From an uncultured Eubacteriales bacterium (lineage in GTDB: Bacteria > Bacillota > Clostridia > Oscillospirales > Acutalibacteraceae): 64,000 bases of DNA. The notes below the pieces were generated by a model. That model searched no databases, was not told where the DNA came from, and was given only the letters and a program-made list of their open reading frames with translations. Positions 1-6,971 of the stretch are shown one piece after another (the first letter of the stretch is position 1; the number at the start of each line of letters is the position of its first letter). The position numbers and the translations under genes are program-made. The DNA lies in assembly GCA_910584745.1 (NCBI GenBank), contig CAJUDG010000007.1:62001-126000 (forward strand), written 5' to 3'.

Positions 1-731
1 TCGTCTATGGTCCAGGTGTAGCCGATGACATGGGGGGCAAGGGTGCCGTCGGGATAGTACCTCTCCACGCTGACCCGGGTCTCTATGCCCTGCCAGCGGT
101 CCCGGTACTCCCCGAAAACGCCGACCGTCTCGGGGGACACGCCGGCGGCTATGACAAAGGGCTCGTATATGGAGAAGTTTTCACGGGTCATGCAGTATCT
201 TACGGACACAACGGTGCGGGTGTCCTCCTTGGAGTGGCCCTGGTAGTGATAGCGGCTGGAGAGCTCCTCCATGCAGTCGTCGGCAGTGGCGTAGTCCGCA
301 AGGTTCAAAAAGGCCTTCAGATCCCCGACGTCGTCGTCCTCCTCGCTGCCGTCCTCCTTAAAGCGGTAGTTCCCCTCGCCGTCAAGCTCTATGGGCAGGA
401 TGTCCCGCCAGGTCTCGCCCCTCTCCTCCAGAAGGTCGGTGACCTCCAGGATCGTGGAGTTGCGCCTGGAGTCGTCAAGGTAGAGGGCGTTGTAGATGAC
501 CTCGTAGACGGTGTGGTTTCCGGCAAGCACGTTGCCGTCCCGGTCCAGTATCTCGCCCCGGGCGGCGCTTATCTCCACGGCGTCGGTGCGGTTGCTCATG
601 GCCTCCTGAAGATAGAGGCTGCCGTTTATAAGCTGCCAGTTGGCAAGCTGCAGTACATATATGAAAAAGAAGACCGAGACGAACAGGATACACGCGCCGG
701 TGCGCCCGATCCTTATTCTGGGCAGCTTCAA
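1..731 (-). CDS. mrdA: Penicillin-binding protein 2 (partial, N-terminal part)
   Basis: The minus-strand frame begins at a TTG (731-729) preceded by a strong AAAGGAGGTG ribosome site at about 737-748, and runs off the window edge, so about 243 codons are present. Residues 12-30 form one membrane anchor. The motif AARGEILDRDGNVLAGN follows, which is the class B PBP dimerisation-domain signature. The transpeptidase domain with its SxxK serine lies outside the window. It follows mreD at 36 bp as the last visible gene of the mre operon, the usual position of the elongation transpeptidase that works with RodA and MreB. Family membership is seen directly; assignment to PBP2 rather than a FtsI paralogue rests on the mreBCD context. 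Confidence 0.88.
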   Translation of the reverse strand, partial: MKLPRIRIGRTGACILFVSVFFFIYVLQLANWQLINGSLYLQEAMSNRTDAVEISAARGEILDRDGNVLAGNHTVYEVIYNALYLDDSRRNSTILEVTDLLEERGETWRDILPIELDGEGNYRFKEDGSEEDDDVGDLKAFLNLADYATADDCMEELSSRYHYQGHSKEDTRTVVSVRYCMTRENFSIYEPFVIAAGVSPETVGVFGEYRDRWQGIETRVSVERYYPDGTLAPHVIGYTWTID

Positions 732-767
732 GGCGCCCACCTCCTTTACGGTTGATGGCAGGCCGCG

Positions 768-1280
768 TCAGGACCCGTCTGAGGGGAGAGCCTCTGCCAG
801 GGCCCTGTTCAAAAGGTACAGAAGCGGCACGAAGATCAGTGTGTACAGGTATTTGGGCAGATAATGCATACGCAGGGCATAGCCCGGCGAGGAATAGCGG
901 AAGTAGTAGAAGAAAAGCCACTGGGCCCCGAAGGCCAGCCCCAGCACCAGAAACCCGGTAAGCACGGCCGTTACCGGGTTCACCTGCAAAAACGCCTTTA
1001 CGAGTACGCTGACGAAAAAGCAGAGCACACCCATCACAAGGGCATGAAAGCCCAAAACGCCGGAATAGCCAAAATCGCAGAAAAGCCCGGCCGCCACGCC
1101 AAAGGCCATGGCCCGGGTCTCGTCCTCGAACATGGCCATGACGGCGGCGGCGGGCAGCACAAGCACGGGCCGCGCCCCGTATATGTGGGGCAGAAGACCC
1201 GGGGTCTCCTGGAGCATGAACAGCACCAGAAGCTCCAGCACATAGGCAAGGCTTCTGACGATACGGTTAAGGTCCCTCAT
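768..1280 (-). CDS. mreD: Rod shape-determining protein MreD
   Basis: This 170-residue protein is almost wholly hydrophobic, with about five predicted membrane segments, as in the MreD family. Its ATG overlaps the TGA of mreC (ATGA), so the two are translationally coupled. MreD connects the MreB/MreC scaffold to the elongation machinery in the membrane. Sequence motifs in this family are weak. The call therefore rests on size, topology and its position between mreC and the PBP2 gene. An internal patch FEDETRAMAFGVAAGLFCD fits MreD proteins, which carry a conserved acidic/Gly-rich turn in this area. Confidence 0.88.
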   Translation of the reverse strand: MRDLNRIVRSLAYVLELLVLFMLQETPGLLPHIYGARPVLVLPAAAVMAMFEDETRAMAFGVAAGLFCDFGYSGVLGFHALVMGVLCFFVSVLVKAFLQVNPVTAVLTGFLVLGLAFGAQWLFFYYFRYSSPGYALRMHYLPKYLYTLIFVPLLYLLNRALAEALPSDGS

Positions 1281-2167
1281 TCCGCATCCTCCTCGCTGTC
1301 GTCAGGGCCGGGCTGGCTGTCGGCATCGTCCTCCACCTGGCCGGGGAAGGAGATTATCACCTGGACCTCCTTGACGGAGGCCAGGTCCTCGAAGGGCCGG
1401 ACGACCGCGTATTTCGAGACGTTGGTCTCGGACTTCTCCACGCTCTGTACGGTGCCTATCTTAAGGTTCGGCGGGTACACGCCGCCCGCGCCGGAGGTGG
1501 TGATTATGTCCCCCTCAACGAGGGCGGTCTCCCCGGTAAGGTAGTCCAGGCGCAGAAGGCCGGAGCTTGCCATGGTTATGTTGCAGCCGATGAGCCCGCT
1601 CTCATGCTTGTCGATGGAGACAGCGGCCACGCTTACATTCTCGCTGAGTAAGCACTCCACCTTGCTGGTGGTGGCGTAGGCCCGGGAGACCACCCCCACA
1701 AGGCCCCTGTCGGTTATAACCGGGTCCCCCTCGCTGACCCCGGAGAGGGTGCCGATGCCGATGGAGAACCCGGAGAAGGGGTCGTTGGGGTCCCGGCCTA
1801 TGACGGCGGCGGAGCGCATCTCGTTCTCGGGCGCCTGCTCGGCTATATGCAGCTGGACCTTAAGGCGCTCGTTCTCCTGCTTCATCTGGGTATAGTCGAT
1901 GAGCTTGTCGTAGAGCTGGCTGTTCTCCTCCTGTAAGATGGAGACCAGGTCCTTCAGCTCATCCTTCGTAAGGCCGTCTATGTCCAGGAACTCCGTGACC
2001 CCGTCGGTAAGGTCCGTGGCAACGGACTGCATTGGGGTGGACACAAAGCCCAGTATGCTTGCGATAAGGGACCCGCCCGCCGAGGCGGTGTAGATGATGA
2101 GCCCCAAAAGCACCACCGCGGTGATTATGAGCACCTTGAAGGAGCTTCCCCTGAGAAAATCCCTCAC
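1277..2167 (-). CDS. mreC: Rod shape-determining protein MreC
   Basis: The 296-residue protein has one N-terminal membrane anchor (about residues 12-32). A coiled coil follows, roughly residues 65-110, with heptad-like LQEENSQLYDKL and QENERLKVQL. The beta-rich MreC periplasmic-type domain comes next, with the family motifs AAVIGRDPNDPFSGF and GLVGVVSRAY. The C-terminus is an acidic tail (about 20 residues rich in D/E), probably disordered. It lies 3 bp after mreB and overlaps mreD, consistent with one transcript. MreC organises wall-synthesis enzymes outside the membrane. The acidic tail is the only unusual point. Confidence 0.95.
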   Translation of the reverse strand: MRDFLRGSSFKVLIITAVVLLGLIIYTASAGGSLIASILGFVSTPMQSVATDLTDGVTEFLDIDGLTKDELKDLVSILQEENSQLYDKLIDYTQMKQENERLKVQLHIAEQAPENEMRSAAVIGRDPNDPFSGFSIGIGTLSGVSEGDPVITDRGLVGVVSRAYATTSKVECLLSENVSVAAVSIDKHESGLIGCNITMASSGLLRLDYLTGETALVEGDIITTSGAGGVYPPNLKIGTVQSVEKSETNVSKYAVVRPFEDLASVKEVQVIISFPGQVEDDADSQPGPDDSEEDAE

Positions 2168-2170
2168 GGC

Positions 2171-3223
2171 TTACTTTCTCCGTCCGTTGCGGTAATAGGA
2201 CTTGGGCAGCTCTATCTCGAGGCTCTTGCCCGTGCCCTCCACCACGCAGTCCAGGGGCCGCTCGGCCACGTGGACGGGTATGCCGGTCTCCTGGCTGACG
2301 AGCCGGTCAAGGCCCTTCAGAAGGGCCCCGCCGCCGGTCAGCATTATGCCCCGGTCGATGATGTCGGCGGCAAGCTCGGGCGGGGTCTGCTCCAGGGTCT
2401 CTTTGATGGCGTCCACCACCACCATCACGCTGTCCGCAAGGGCCTCGCGGACCTCGTCGGCGTGGATGGTGACGTTTTTCGGAAGGCCGTCCACAAGGTT
2501 TCTGCCCTTTATCTCCACGAAGGCGTTGATGGTCTCCTCGGTGGGGAAGGCGGAGCCTATGCGCATCTTTATCTCCTCGGCGGTGCGCTCGCCTATAAGG
2601 AGGTTATACTTCTTCTTCACGTAGGTGACGATGGCCTCGTCGAACTTGTCCCCGGCCATGCGCACAGATACGGCGGTGACGATGTCCCCAAGGGATATGA
2701 CGGCCACTTCACTGGTGCCGCCGCCGATGTCCACCACCATGCTGCCGGTGGCGTCGGAGACGGGCAGGCCAGCGCCAACGGCGGCGGCCATGGGCTCCTC
2801 CATCAGGTCCACGTTGTTGGAGCCCGCCTGACGCGCGGCGTCCTCAACGGCCCGGCGCTCCACCTCGGTGACGCCGGAGGGGATGCAGATGATTATCCTG
2901 GGCCGGGCGAGGGCACCCGAGCGCAGGGCCTTTTTGATAAAATACTTGAGCATGGCGGCGGTCACGTCAAAGTCGGCGATAACGCCGTCCTTAAGGGGCC
3001 GCACGGCCACTATGGAGCCAGGGGTGCGGCCCAGCATCTCCTTGGCCTGCTTGCCAACGGCCAGCACCTCGTCGGTGCGCACGTCCACGGCAACCACCGA
3101 GGGCTCGCGCATGACTATGCCCTTGCCGCGCATGAACACCAGGGTGTTGGCGGTGCCAAGGTCGATGCCGATATCCTTTGAGAACATGGAAAACATAGAG
3201 AGAAAGCTGGAAAATCCTGCCAT
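2171..3223 (-). CDS. mreB: Rod shape-determining protein MreB (actin-like)
   Basis: The protein is about 350 residues. The actin-fold phosphate-1 motif DIGIDLGTANTLVF is near the N-terminus, and MVVDIGGGTSEVAVISLG (phosphate 2) and GIMLTGGGALLKGL (adenosine motif) follow. Most of the sequence matches MreB proteins of Firmicutes closely. I place the start at the ATG at 3223, where AAGGCAGG lies 8 nt upstream. A longer frame from 3259 is possible but has no ribosome site. An alternative ATG just before FSKDIGIDL is also plausible. MreB filaments orient lateral wall synthesis. A good promoter lies at 3334-3362. Confidence 0.97.
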   Translation of the reverse strand: MAGFSSFLSMFSMFSKDIGIDLGTANTLVFMRGKGIVMREPSVVAVDVRTDEVLAVGKQAKEMLGRTPGSIVAVRPLKDGVIADFDVTAAMLKYFIKKALRSGALARPRIIICIPSGVTEVERRAVEDAARQAGSNNVDLMEEPMAAAVGAGLPVSDATGSMVVDIGGGTSEVAVISLGDIVTAVSVRMAGDKFDEAIVTYVKKKYNLLIGERTAEEIKMRIGSAFPTEETINAFVEIKGRNLVDGLPKNVTIHADEVREALADSVMVVVDAIKETLEQTPPELAADIIDRGIMLTGGGALLKGLDRLVSQETGIPVHVAERPLDCVVEGTGKSLEIELPKSYYRNGRRK

Positions 3224-3333
3224 AAGGGACCTGCCTTTCCCCGGCCGAGCCGGTGACAAATATAAAACTCACACTTGTAAAAGTGTTCCCAGGAATTACC
3301 TGGATATTTCAATCAAAACCCAAATATAGACCC

Positions 3334-3362
3334 ATTATACCGCATTTGCCGCCGATTCTCAA
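3334..3362 (-). promoter_or_regulatory. mreB operon promoter
   Basis: On the minus strand TTGAGA (3362-3357) and TATAAT (3339-3334) are 17 nt apart, a near-consensus housekeeping promoter. It leaves a leader of about 110 nt before mreB. It suggests that mreBCD-PBP2 is transcribed separately from dut. Confidence 0.8.
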
Positions 3363-3452
3363 CAAGAAACTGACAGAATTCCTCCAAAATCAAGGAATAA
3401 CCGAAGATGTATAGCTTTTTGCGGGGCCGGAGCACAAGATATCCAGCCGGGC

Positions 3453-3884
3453 TCAGCCAGTGCTGCCAAAACCGCCATGGCCCCTTTCGGTGCCGGAGAG
3501 CGCCTCTGCCTGCACGAATTCCCCCGGCGCCGCGGGCAGGAAGACCACCTGGGCTATACGCTCGCCGGGGGCTATCACGTAGTCCTCCTGCCCGAGGTTC
3601 CGAAGGGGCACCATCCACTCGCCCCGGTAGTCGCTGTCTATGACGCCCACGCCCTGGGCCACCACAACGCCGCGCCTGGAGCCAAGGCCGCTTCTGGAGA
3701 AGACGAACCCGGCATAGCCCGGGGGTATCTCGGCGGCAAAGCCCAGGGGGACCGTGAACGTCTCGCCGGGGCGCAGGGTGTACGGCTCTGAAAGGCAGGC
3801 GCACAGGTCGCAGCCGGCGCTGCCCTCTGTCTGGCGGCGGGGTGTAAGGCAGCGGGGCTTTAGCTTCACAAAACGTATCTTCAT
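3453..3884 (-). CDS. dut: Deoxyuridine 5'-triphosphate nucleotidohydrolase (dUTPase)
   Basis: This 143-residue trimeric-type dUTPase hydrolyses dUTP to dUMP and pyrophosphate, keeping uracil out of DNA. The conserved motifs are visible in order: SAGCDLCA (motif 1), SRSGLGSRRGVVV (motif 2), GVIDSDYRGEW (motif 3), PGERIAQVVF (motif 4), and the C-terminal RGHGGFGSTG (motif 5, the glycine-rich lid). The start is the ATG at 3884, with AACAGGAGGTT immediately upstream. The open frame extends further 5' but only into the end of the U32 peptidase gene. The 5' flank is packed with DnaA-box-like sequences. Confidence 0.95.
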   Translation of the reverse strand: MKIRFVKLKPRCLTPRRQTEGSAGCDLCACLSEPYTLRPGETFTVPLGFAAEIPPGYAGFVFSRSGLGSRRGVVVAQGVGVIDSDYRGEWMVPLRNLGQEDYVIAPGERIAQVVFLPAAPGEFVQAEALSGTERGHGGFGSTG

Positions 3885-3897
3885 GCTGAACCTCCTG

Positions 3898-4064
3898 TTT
3901 TCCACATTTCTTGTAAAGCCGGGGGACTTTATCAACATTTTCCACCGGGTTTTCCACATTAAACCACACCCCGGCGGAAAAGTCCTCTGGTATAGGCGGC
4001 GTTTAGGCTTGTACGCTGCCGGAAGGCCCTGAAGATTTCCCCACATTCCACAGAGTTTTCCACA
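3898..4064. promoter_or_regulatory. Cluster of DnaA-box-like 9-mers upstream of dut
   Basis: The + strand has TTTTCCACA at 3898-3906, 3950-3958 and 4056-4064, each a full match to the general DnaA box TTWTNCACA. It also has TTATCAACA at 3929-3937 and TTTTCCACC at 3938-3946, each one mismatch away. All five share one orientation. The first abuts the ribosome site of dut; the last lies inside the 3' end of the U32 peptidase gene. No dnaA gene or AT-rich unwinding region is present. DnaA binding here is inferred. Confidence 0.5.
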
Positions 4065-6031
4065 GAAAAGCGCAGCACCCCAAAGTCGCAGGAGAGCTCC
4101 TCCTGCATATCTCCCAGCCAGAGGGGCACGCTGTTCATGAGCTCCACGCCGTATTTTCCCCGCTCCCGGCACAGGACGGGGAAGGCTTTCCCCTTGCGGT
4201 CGGTGAGGGCCCCCGGTGCTTTACACCCAAGGCAGCCCCTTGGGGAATTGCAGAGGGGGCAGTTGCGGGTAAGCATTAAGGCCTGCCGCCCGTAGACGGT
4301 GATACCCCGCCTGAGCCCGGCTCCAAGGCCGGATATCTCCCGGCCCGAGAGCTCGAGGCTCAGCTCGGCGCTCTCAAGACCCAGCCCTTCAAAGGCCGCG
4401 AGGGCGGGGGTGTTGGTGATATTCAGGGAGAAGCTGCCGAGGGCCGTGAGCCCCAGCTGCCGGCAGAGTTCAAGAGAGCCCAGGTTCCCGCAGAGGTACT
4501 CTGTAAAGCCCTGGTCCTTACGCCGCTCCATAAGCCCGCGCAGCTCCCGCTCACGGCCGAACATGGCCCGGGGCAGGTCCAGTATCAGCCGCAGGCCCTC
4601 CGAGCGTAAAGCCGAGAGCTTTTCGGGAGGAGTCTCTATAGGCAGGCAGACCGCTTCACACTCCCGCATTTCCGGGCAGAACTGGCCGGGGTCCCGGAGG
4701 ACGGCGCGTAGGGGCAGGGGGCCCCGGGGCCTTTGGCAAGCGGCGGGGGAGGGTATGGGCATATCCGTGAAGGGTATAGGCTTTACAGTTCCCCGGGCCT
4801 CCAGCAGGGCGTCGAGGGCCCTGCGCCGCAGGCCGTTGAGCTCGCTTACGGGCAGGGGCACGCCGTCCTCGGGCACGGTGATGTCCCGGGCTGTAAAGGG
4901 CGTGCCGCCGGTCTTTTGCAGCTGTTTCACGCAGCGCTCTTTGGGTATACTATTATATATGGGAGCTTTTGGATCAAGTCCGGCGGTCACGAAGACGCAG
5001 CGCCCATCACAGGCCGCAGACAGGCATACCGCGCCGCCGTCCGTGCTGAGGGCAAGGTCCACGGGGATGCTCTGGCGCTCGTTCCGATAGAGCTCCCGAA
5101 GGCCCGAGAGCACCTTTTCGGTGGCGGCGGTCACGTCCTCCCTGGTCCTTGTGCCGAACATCTCCCGGCCCGTATGGCCGGTCAGGTAGCCGTCCGTAAA
5201 GCCCGAGCGGGAGAAGACGGCCCCCAGTGCCGAGGACAGCTCCCGGGGGACAGGCTTACCGTCCGCCGCAAGCCGGCAGGCCGCCGTGGCCGCCGCCACG
5301 TACTCCGGGCGCTTCATGCGGCCCTCTATCTTTGCCGAGCAGACCCCGGCTTTCGAGAGCTCGCCTATACTATCTATAAAGCTCAGATCCTTAAGGGACA
5401 GGTCGTGCCCGGTGCCGCCGGGGGCGGAGAAGGGCAGGCGGCAGGGCTGGGCGCACTGGCCACGGTTGCCGGAACGCCCGCCCAGCATGGCGCTTAAGTA
5501 GCACTGGCCGGAGACGCACATGCAAAGGGCACCGTGGACGAAGCTCTCGAGCTCGATATCCACGCTGTCCGCTATCTCCTTTATCTCGGGAAGGCTCAGC
5601 TCCCTTGCAAGCACCGCTCTCTTTATTCCCAGTTCCTTTACGAGCTTTACCCCCGCGGGGGTGTGCAGGCTCATCTGGGTGGAGGCGTGGAGGGCGAGCC
5701 CTGGCGCCCGCTCCCTTATAAGGGAGAGCAGGCCCATGTCCTGGACCAGCACCGCGTCCGCGCGGATGGAGCAGAGGAATTTTACGAAGTCCAGGGCCTT
5801 CGGCAGCTCGCTGTCCTTTAGGAGGGTGTTCACCGTCACGTGGACCCGCACCCCACGCTGATGGCAGTATCTTACCGCCTGTGAAAGCTCCTCCCGGGAG
5901 AAGTTCTGCGCCCCGGCCCGGGCCCCGAACCGGGGGCCGCCCAGGTATACCGCGTCCGCCCCGGCCCGCACGGCGGCCTCAAGGGCCGGCCGGCCCCCGG
6001 CGGGGGAGAGGACCTCTATTGGCCTATTCAT
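3959..6031 (-). CDS. U32-family peptidase with DUF3656-like region (RlhA-like)
   Basis: The 690-residue protein opens with ELLAPAG-like VLSPAGGRPALEAAV and AVYLGG, typical of the U32 TIM-barrel domain. It carries the family cysteine motif HGALCMCVSGQCYLS followed by GNRGQCAQPCR, and the downstream segment LSLKDL plus KIEGRMKRPEYVA. Length and a long C-terminal extension with a CPLCNSPRGCLGC cysteine cluster resemble the RlhA/YdcP subgroup. In E. coli that subgroup hydroxylates a cytidine of 23S rRNA; older annotations call it a protease or collagenase. The role here is inferred from subfamily. It overlaps the end of zapA by 8 bp, indicating co-transcription, and dut follows. Confidence 0.88.
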   Translation of the reverse strand: MNRPIEVLSPAGGRPALEAAVRAGADAVYLGGPRFGARAGAQNFSREELSQAVRYCHQRGVRVHVTVNTLLKDSELPKALDFVKFLCSIRADAVLVQDMGLLSLIRERAPGLALHASTQMSLHTPAGVKLVKELGIKRAVLARELSLPEIKEIADSVDIELESFVHGALCMCVSGQCYLSAMLGGRSGNRGQCAQPCRLPFSAPGGTGHDLSLKDLSFIDSIGELSKAGVCSAKIEGRMKRPEYVAAATAACRLAADGKPVPRELSSALGAVFSRSGFTDGYLTGHTGREMFGTRTREDVTAATEKVLSGLRELYRNERQSIPVDLALSTDGGAVCLSAACDGRCVFVTAGLDPKAPIYNSIPKERCVKQLQKTGGTPFTARDITVPEDGVPLPVSELNGLRRRALDALLEARGTVKPIPFTDMPIPSPAACQRPRGPLPLRAVLRDPGQFCPEMRECEAVCLPIETPPEKLSALRSEGLRLILDLPRAMFGRERELRGLMERRKDQGFTEYLCGNLGSLELCRQLGLTALGSFSLNITNTPALAAFEGLGLESAELSLELSGREISGLGAGLRRGITVYGRQALMLTRNCPLCNSPRGCLGCKAPGALTDRKGKAFPVLCRERGKYGVELMNSVPLWLGDMQEELSCDFGVLRFSVENSVECGEIFRAFRQRTSLNAAYTRGLFRRGVV

Positions 6032-6725
6032 CGCCAGGAGTCTCGAAGAAGCTGATCAGGCCCTCCTGGTCCATATCCGGCTCCTGTCGCAGGGGATTGC
6101 CCCGGCGACGCTTTACCGGGGGCTTTTTGGGGGCCGGGGCGGGCTCCTTGGGGGCCTGGGCCAGGCGCTCCTCCAAAGCGGCAAGGCGGCCCGTGAGCTC
6201 CCGGTTCTCGGCCTCCAGCTTCAGCTCCCGCTGAGAGGGCTCCGCCGGGGCGCCGGCGCTCTGCCGCAGGGCGGCGTTCTCGTCCTCAAGGGCCTGGGCC
6301 CGGGCGTCCGCCCCCTGAAGCCGCTGGAGCTGCTCCTCAAGGCGGGTGTTCTCGGTCTCGAGCCGGCTGGCCTTTTCAGAGAGCCGCGCGGCCTTTTCGG
6401 CAAGCTGGGCGTCCTTCTGGGTGTCCACGGCGGACTTTAAGAGCTCCACCTTCTCCTCCTGCCAGAGCTCCGCCTCAACCTGCAGCTCCTCGCAGCGCTC
6501 TCTGAGCCTTTTGGCCAGGTCCGCGTTTTTGTGGCAGTCGTCGCAGATGCTCAGCGCGGCCGTAAGGGCGGCGGCCTCCCGGGTGATAAAGGGGGAGGCG
6601 TCCATTATCTGCTTCATCATGTCCCCCACCTCGTCGGCCAGGACCTGCATGTACTCCTCGCTCTCGCCGGTGATAAGCCCGCAGACCACGCCGTTTATAT
6701 TCAGACGGACCCGTCGTTTATCCAT
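6024..6725 (-). CDS. zapA: ZapA-type cell division protein with long coiled-coil extension
   Basis: Residues 1-80 fit ZapA: KRRVRLNINGVVCGLITGESEEYMQ, split by family pattern, with the D-E-V-x-x-M helix and the ALTAALSICDD segment. ZapA binds and bundles FtsZ filaments at the septum. The protein is about 233 residues, roughly twice a usual ZapA. The extra part is a long Glu/Leu/Arg-rich coiled coil (about 75-185), a Pro/Lys-rich linker PKKPPVKRRRG, and an acidic tail ending LISFFETPGDE. The start is the ATG at 6725 with AAAGGA about 12 nt upstream; in-frame TTG and GTG codons lie further 5'. A TATAAT box lies at 6775-6770 with a poor -35. It overlaps the U32 gene. Confidence 0.82.
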   Translation of the reverse strand: MDKRRVRLNINGVVCGLITGESEEYMQVLADEVGDMMKQIMDASPFITREAAALTAALSICDDCHKNADLAKRLRERCEELQVEAELWQEEKVELLKSAVDTQKDAQLAEKAARLSEKASRLETENTRLEEQLQRLQGADARAQALEDENAALRQSAGAPAEPSQRELKLEAENRELTGRLAALEERLAQAPKEPAPAPKKPPVKRRRGNPLRQEPDMDQEGLISFFETPGDE

Positions 6726-6849
6726 AAAAGAATCAAATCCTTTCACCAAGATTTATTGTCGACATTTATATTATAGAGCAAAACCGGGCGGGAGAAAAGG
6801 GCTTTTTGACAAAAATTTTCTTTCTCTGCGCCCTAATTCCATATTACAG

Positions 6850-6878
6850 TTGCATTTTCGGCCAATTTAGTGTATAAT
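6850..6878 (+). promoter_or_regulatory. Promoter of glycogen phosphorylase gene
   Basis: TTGCAT (6850-6855), a 17-nt spacer and TATAAT (6873-6878). The 5' leader to the ATG at 6972 is about 85 nt and AT-rich. I see no riboswitch or attenuator in it. Confidence 0.7.
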
Positions 6879-6971
6879 TCATACATTCCATCTGTGCACC
6901 AGGAGAAGACGACCATCCTTTCCCACATATTATACATATATTTTTTATATTTCAATCATGGAGGCATTTCA

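Noticed and set aside
30..755. A long plus-strand open frame at the window start
   Set aside because: It lies opposite the PBP2 gene, whose minus-strand translation has clear class B PBP motifs and an excellent ribosome site.
3898..4064. Chromosomal origin (oriC) because of DnaA boxes
   Set aside because: There is no dnaA, dnaN, rpmH or parAB gene nearby and no AT-rich unwinding region. The boxes lie in a coding 3' end and a promoter region.
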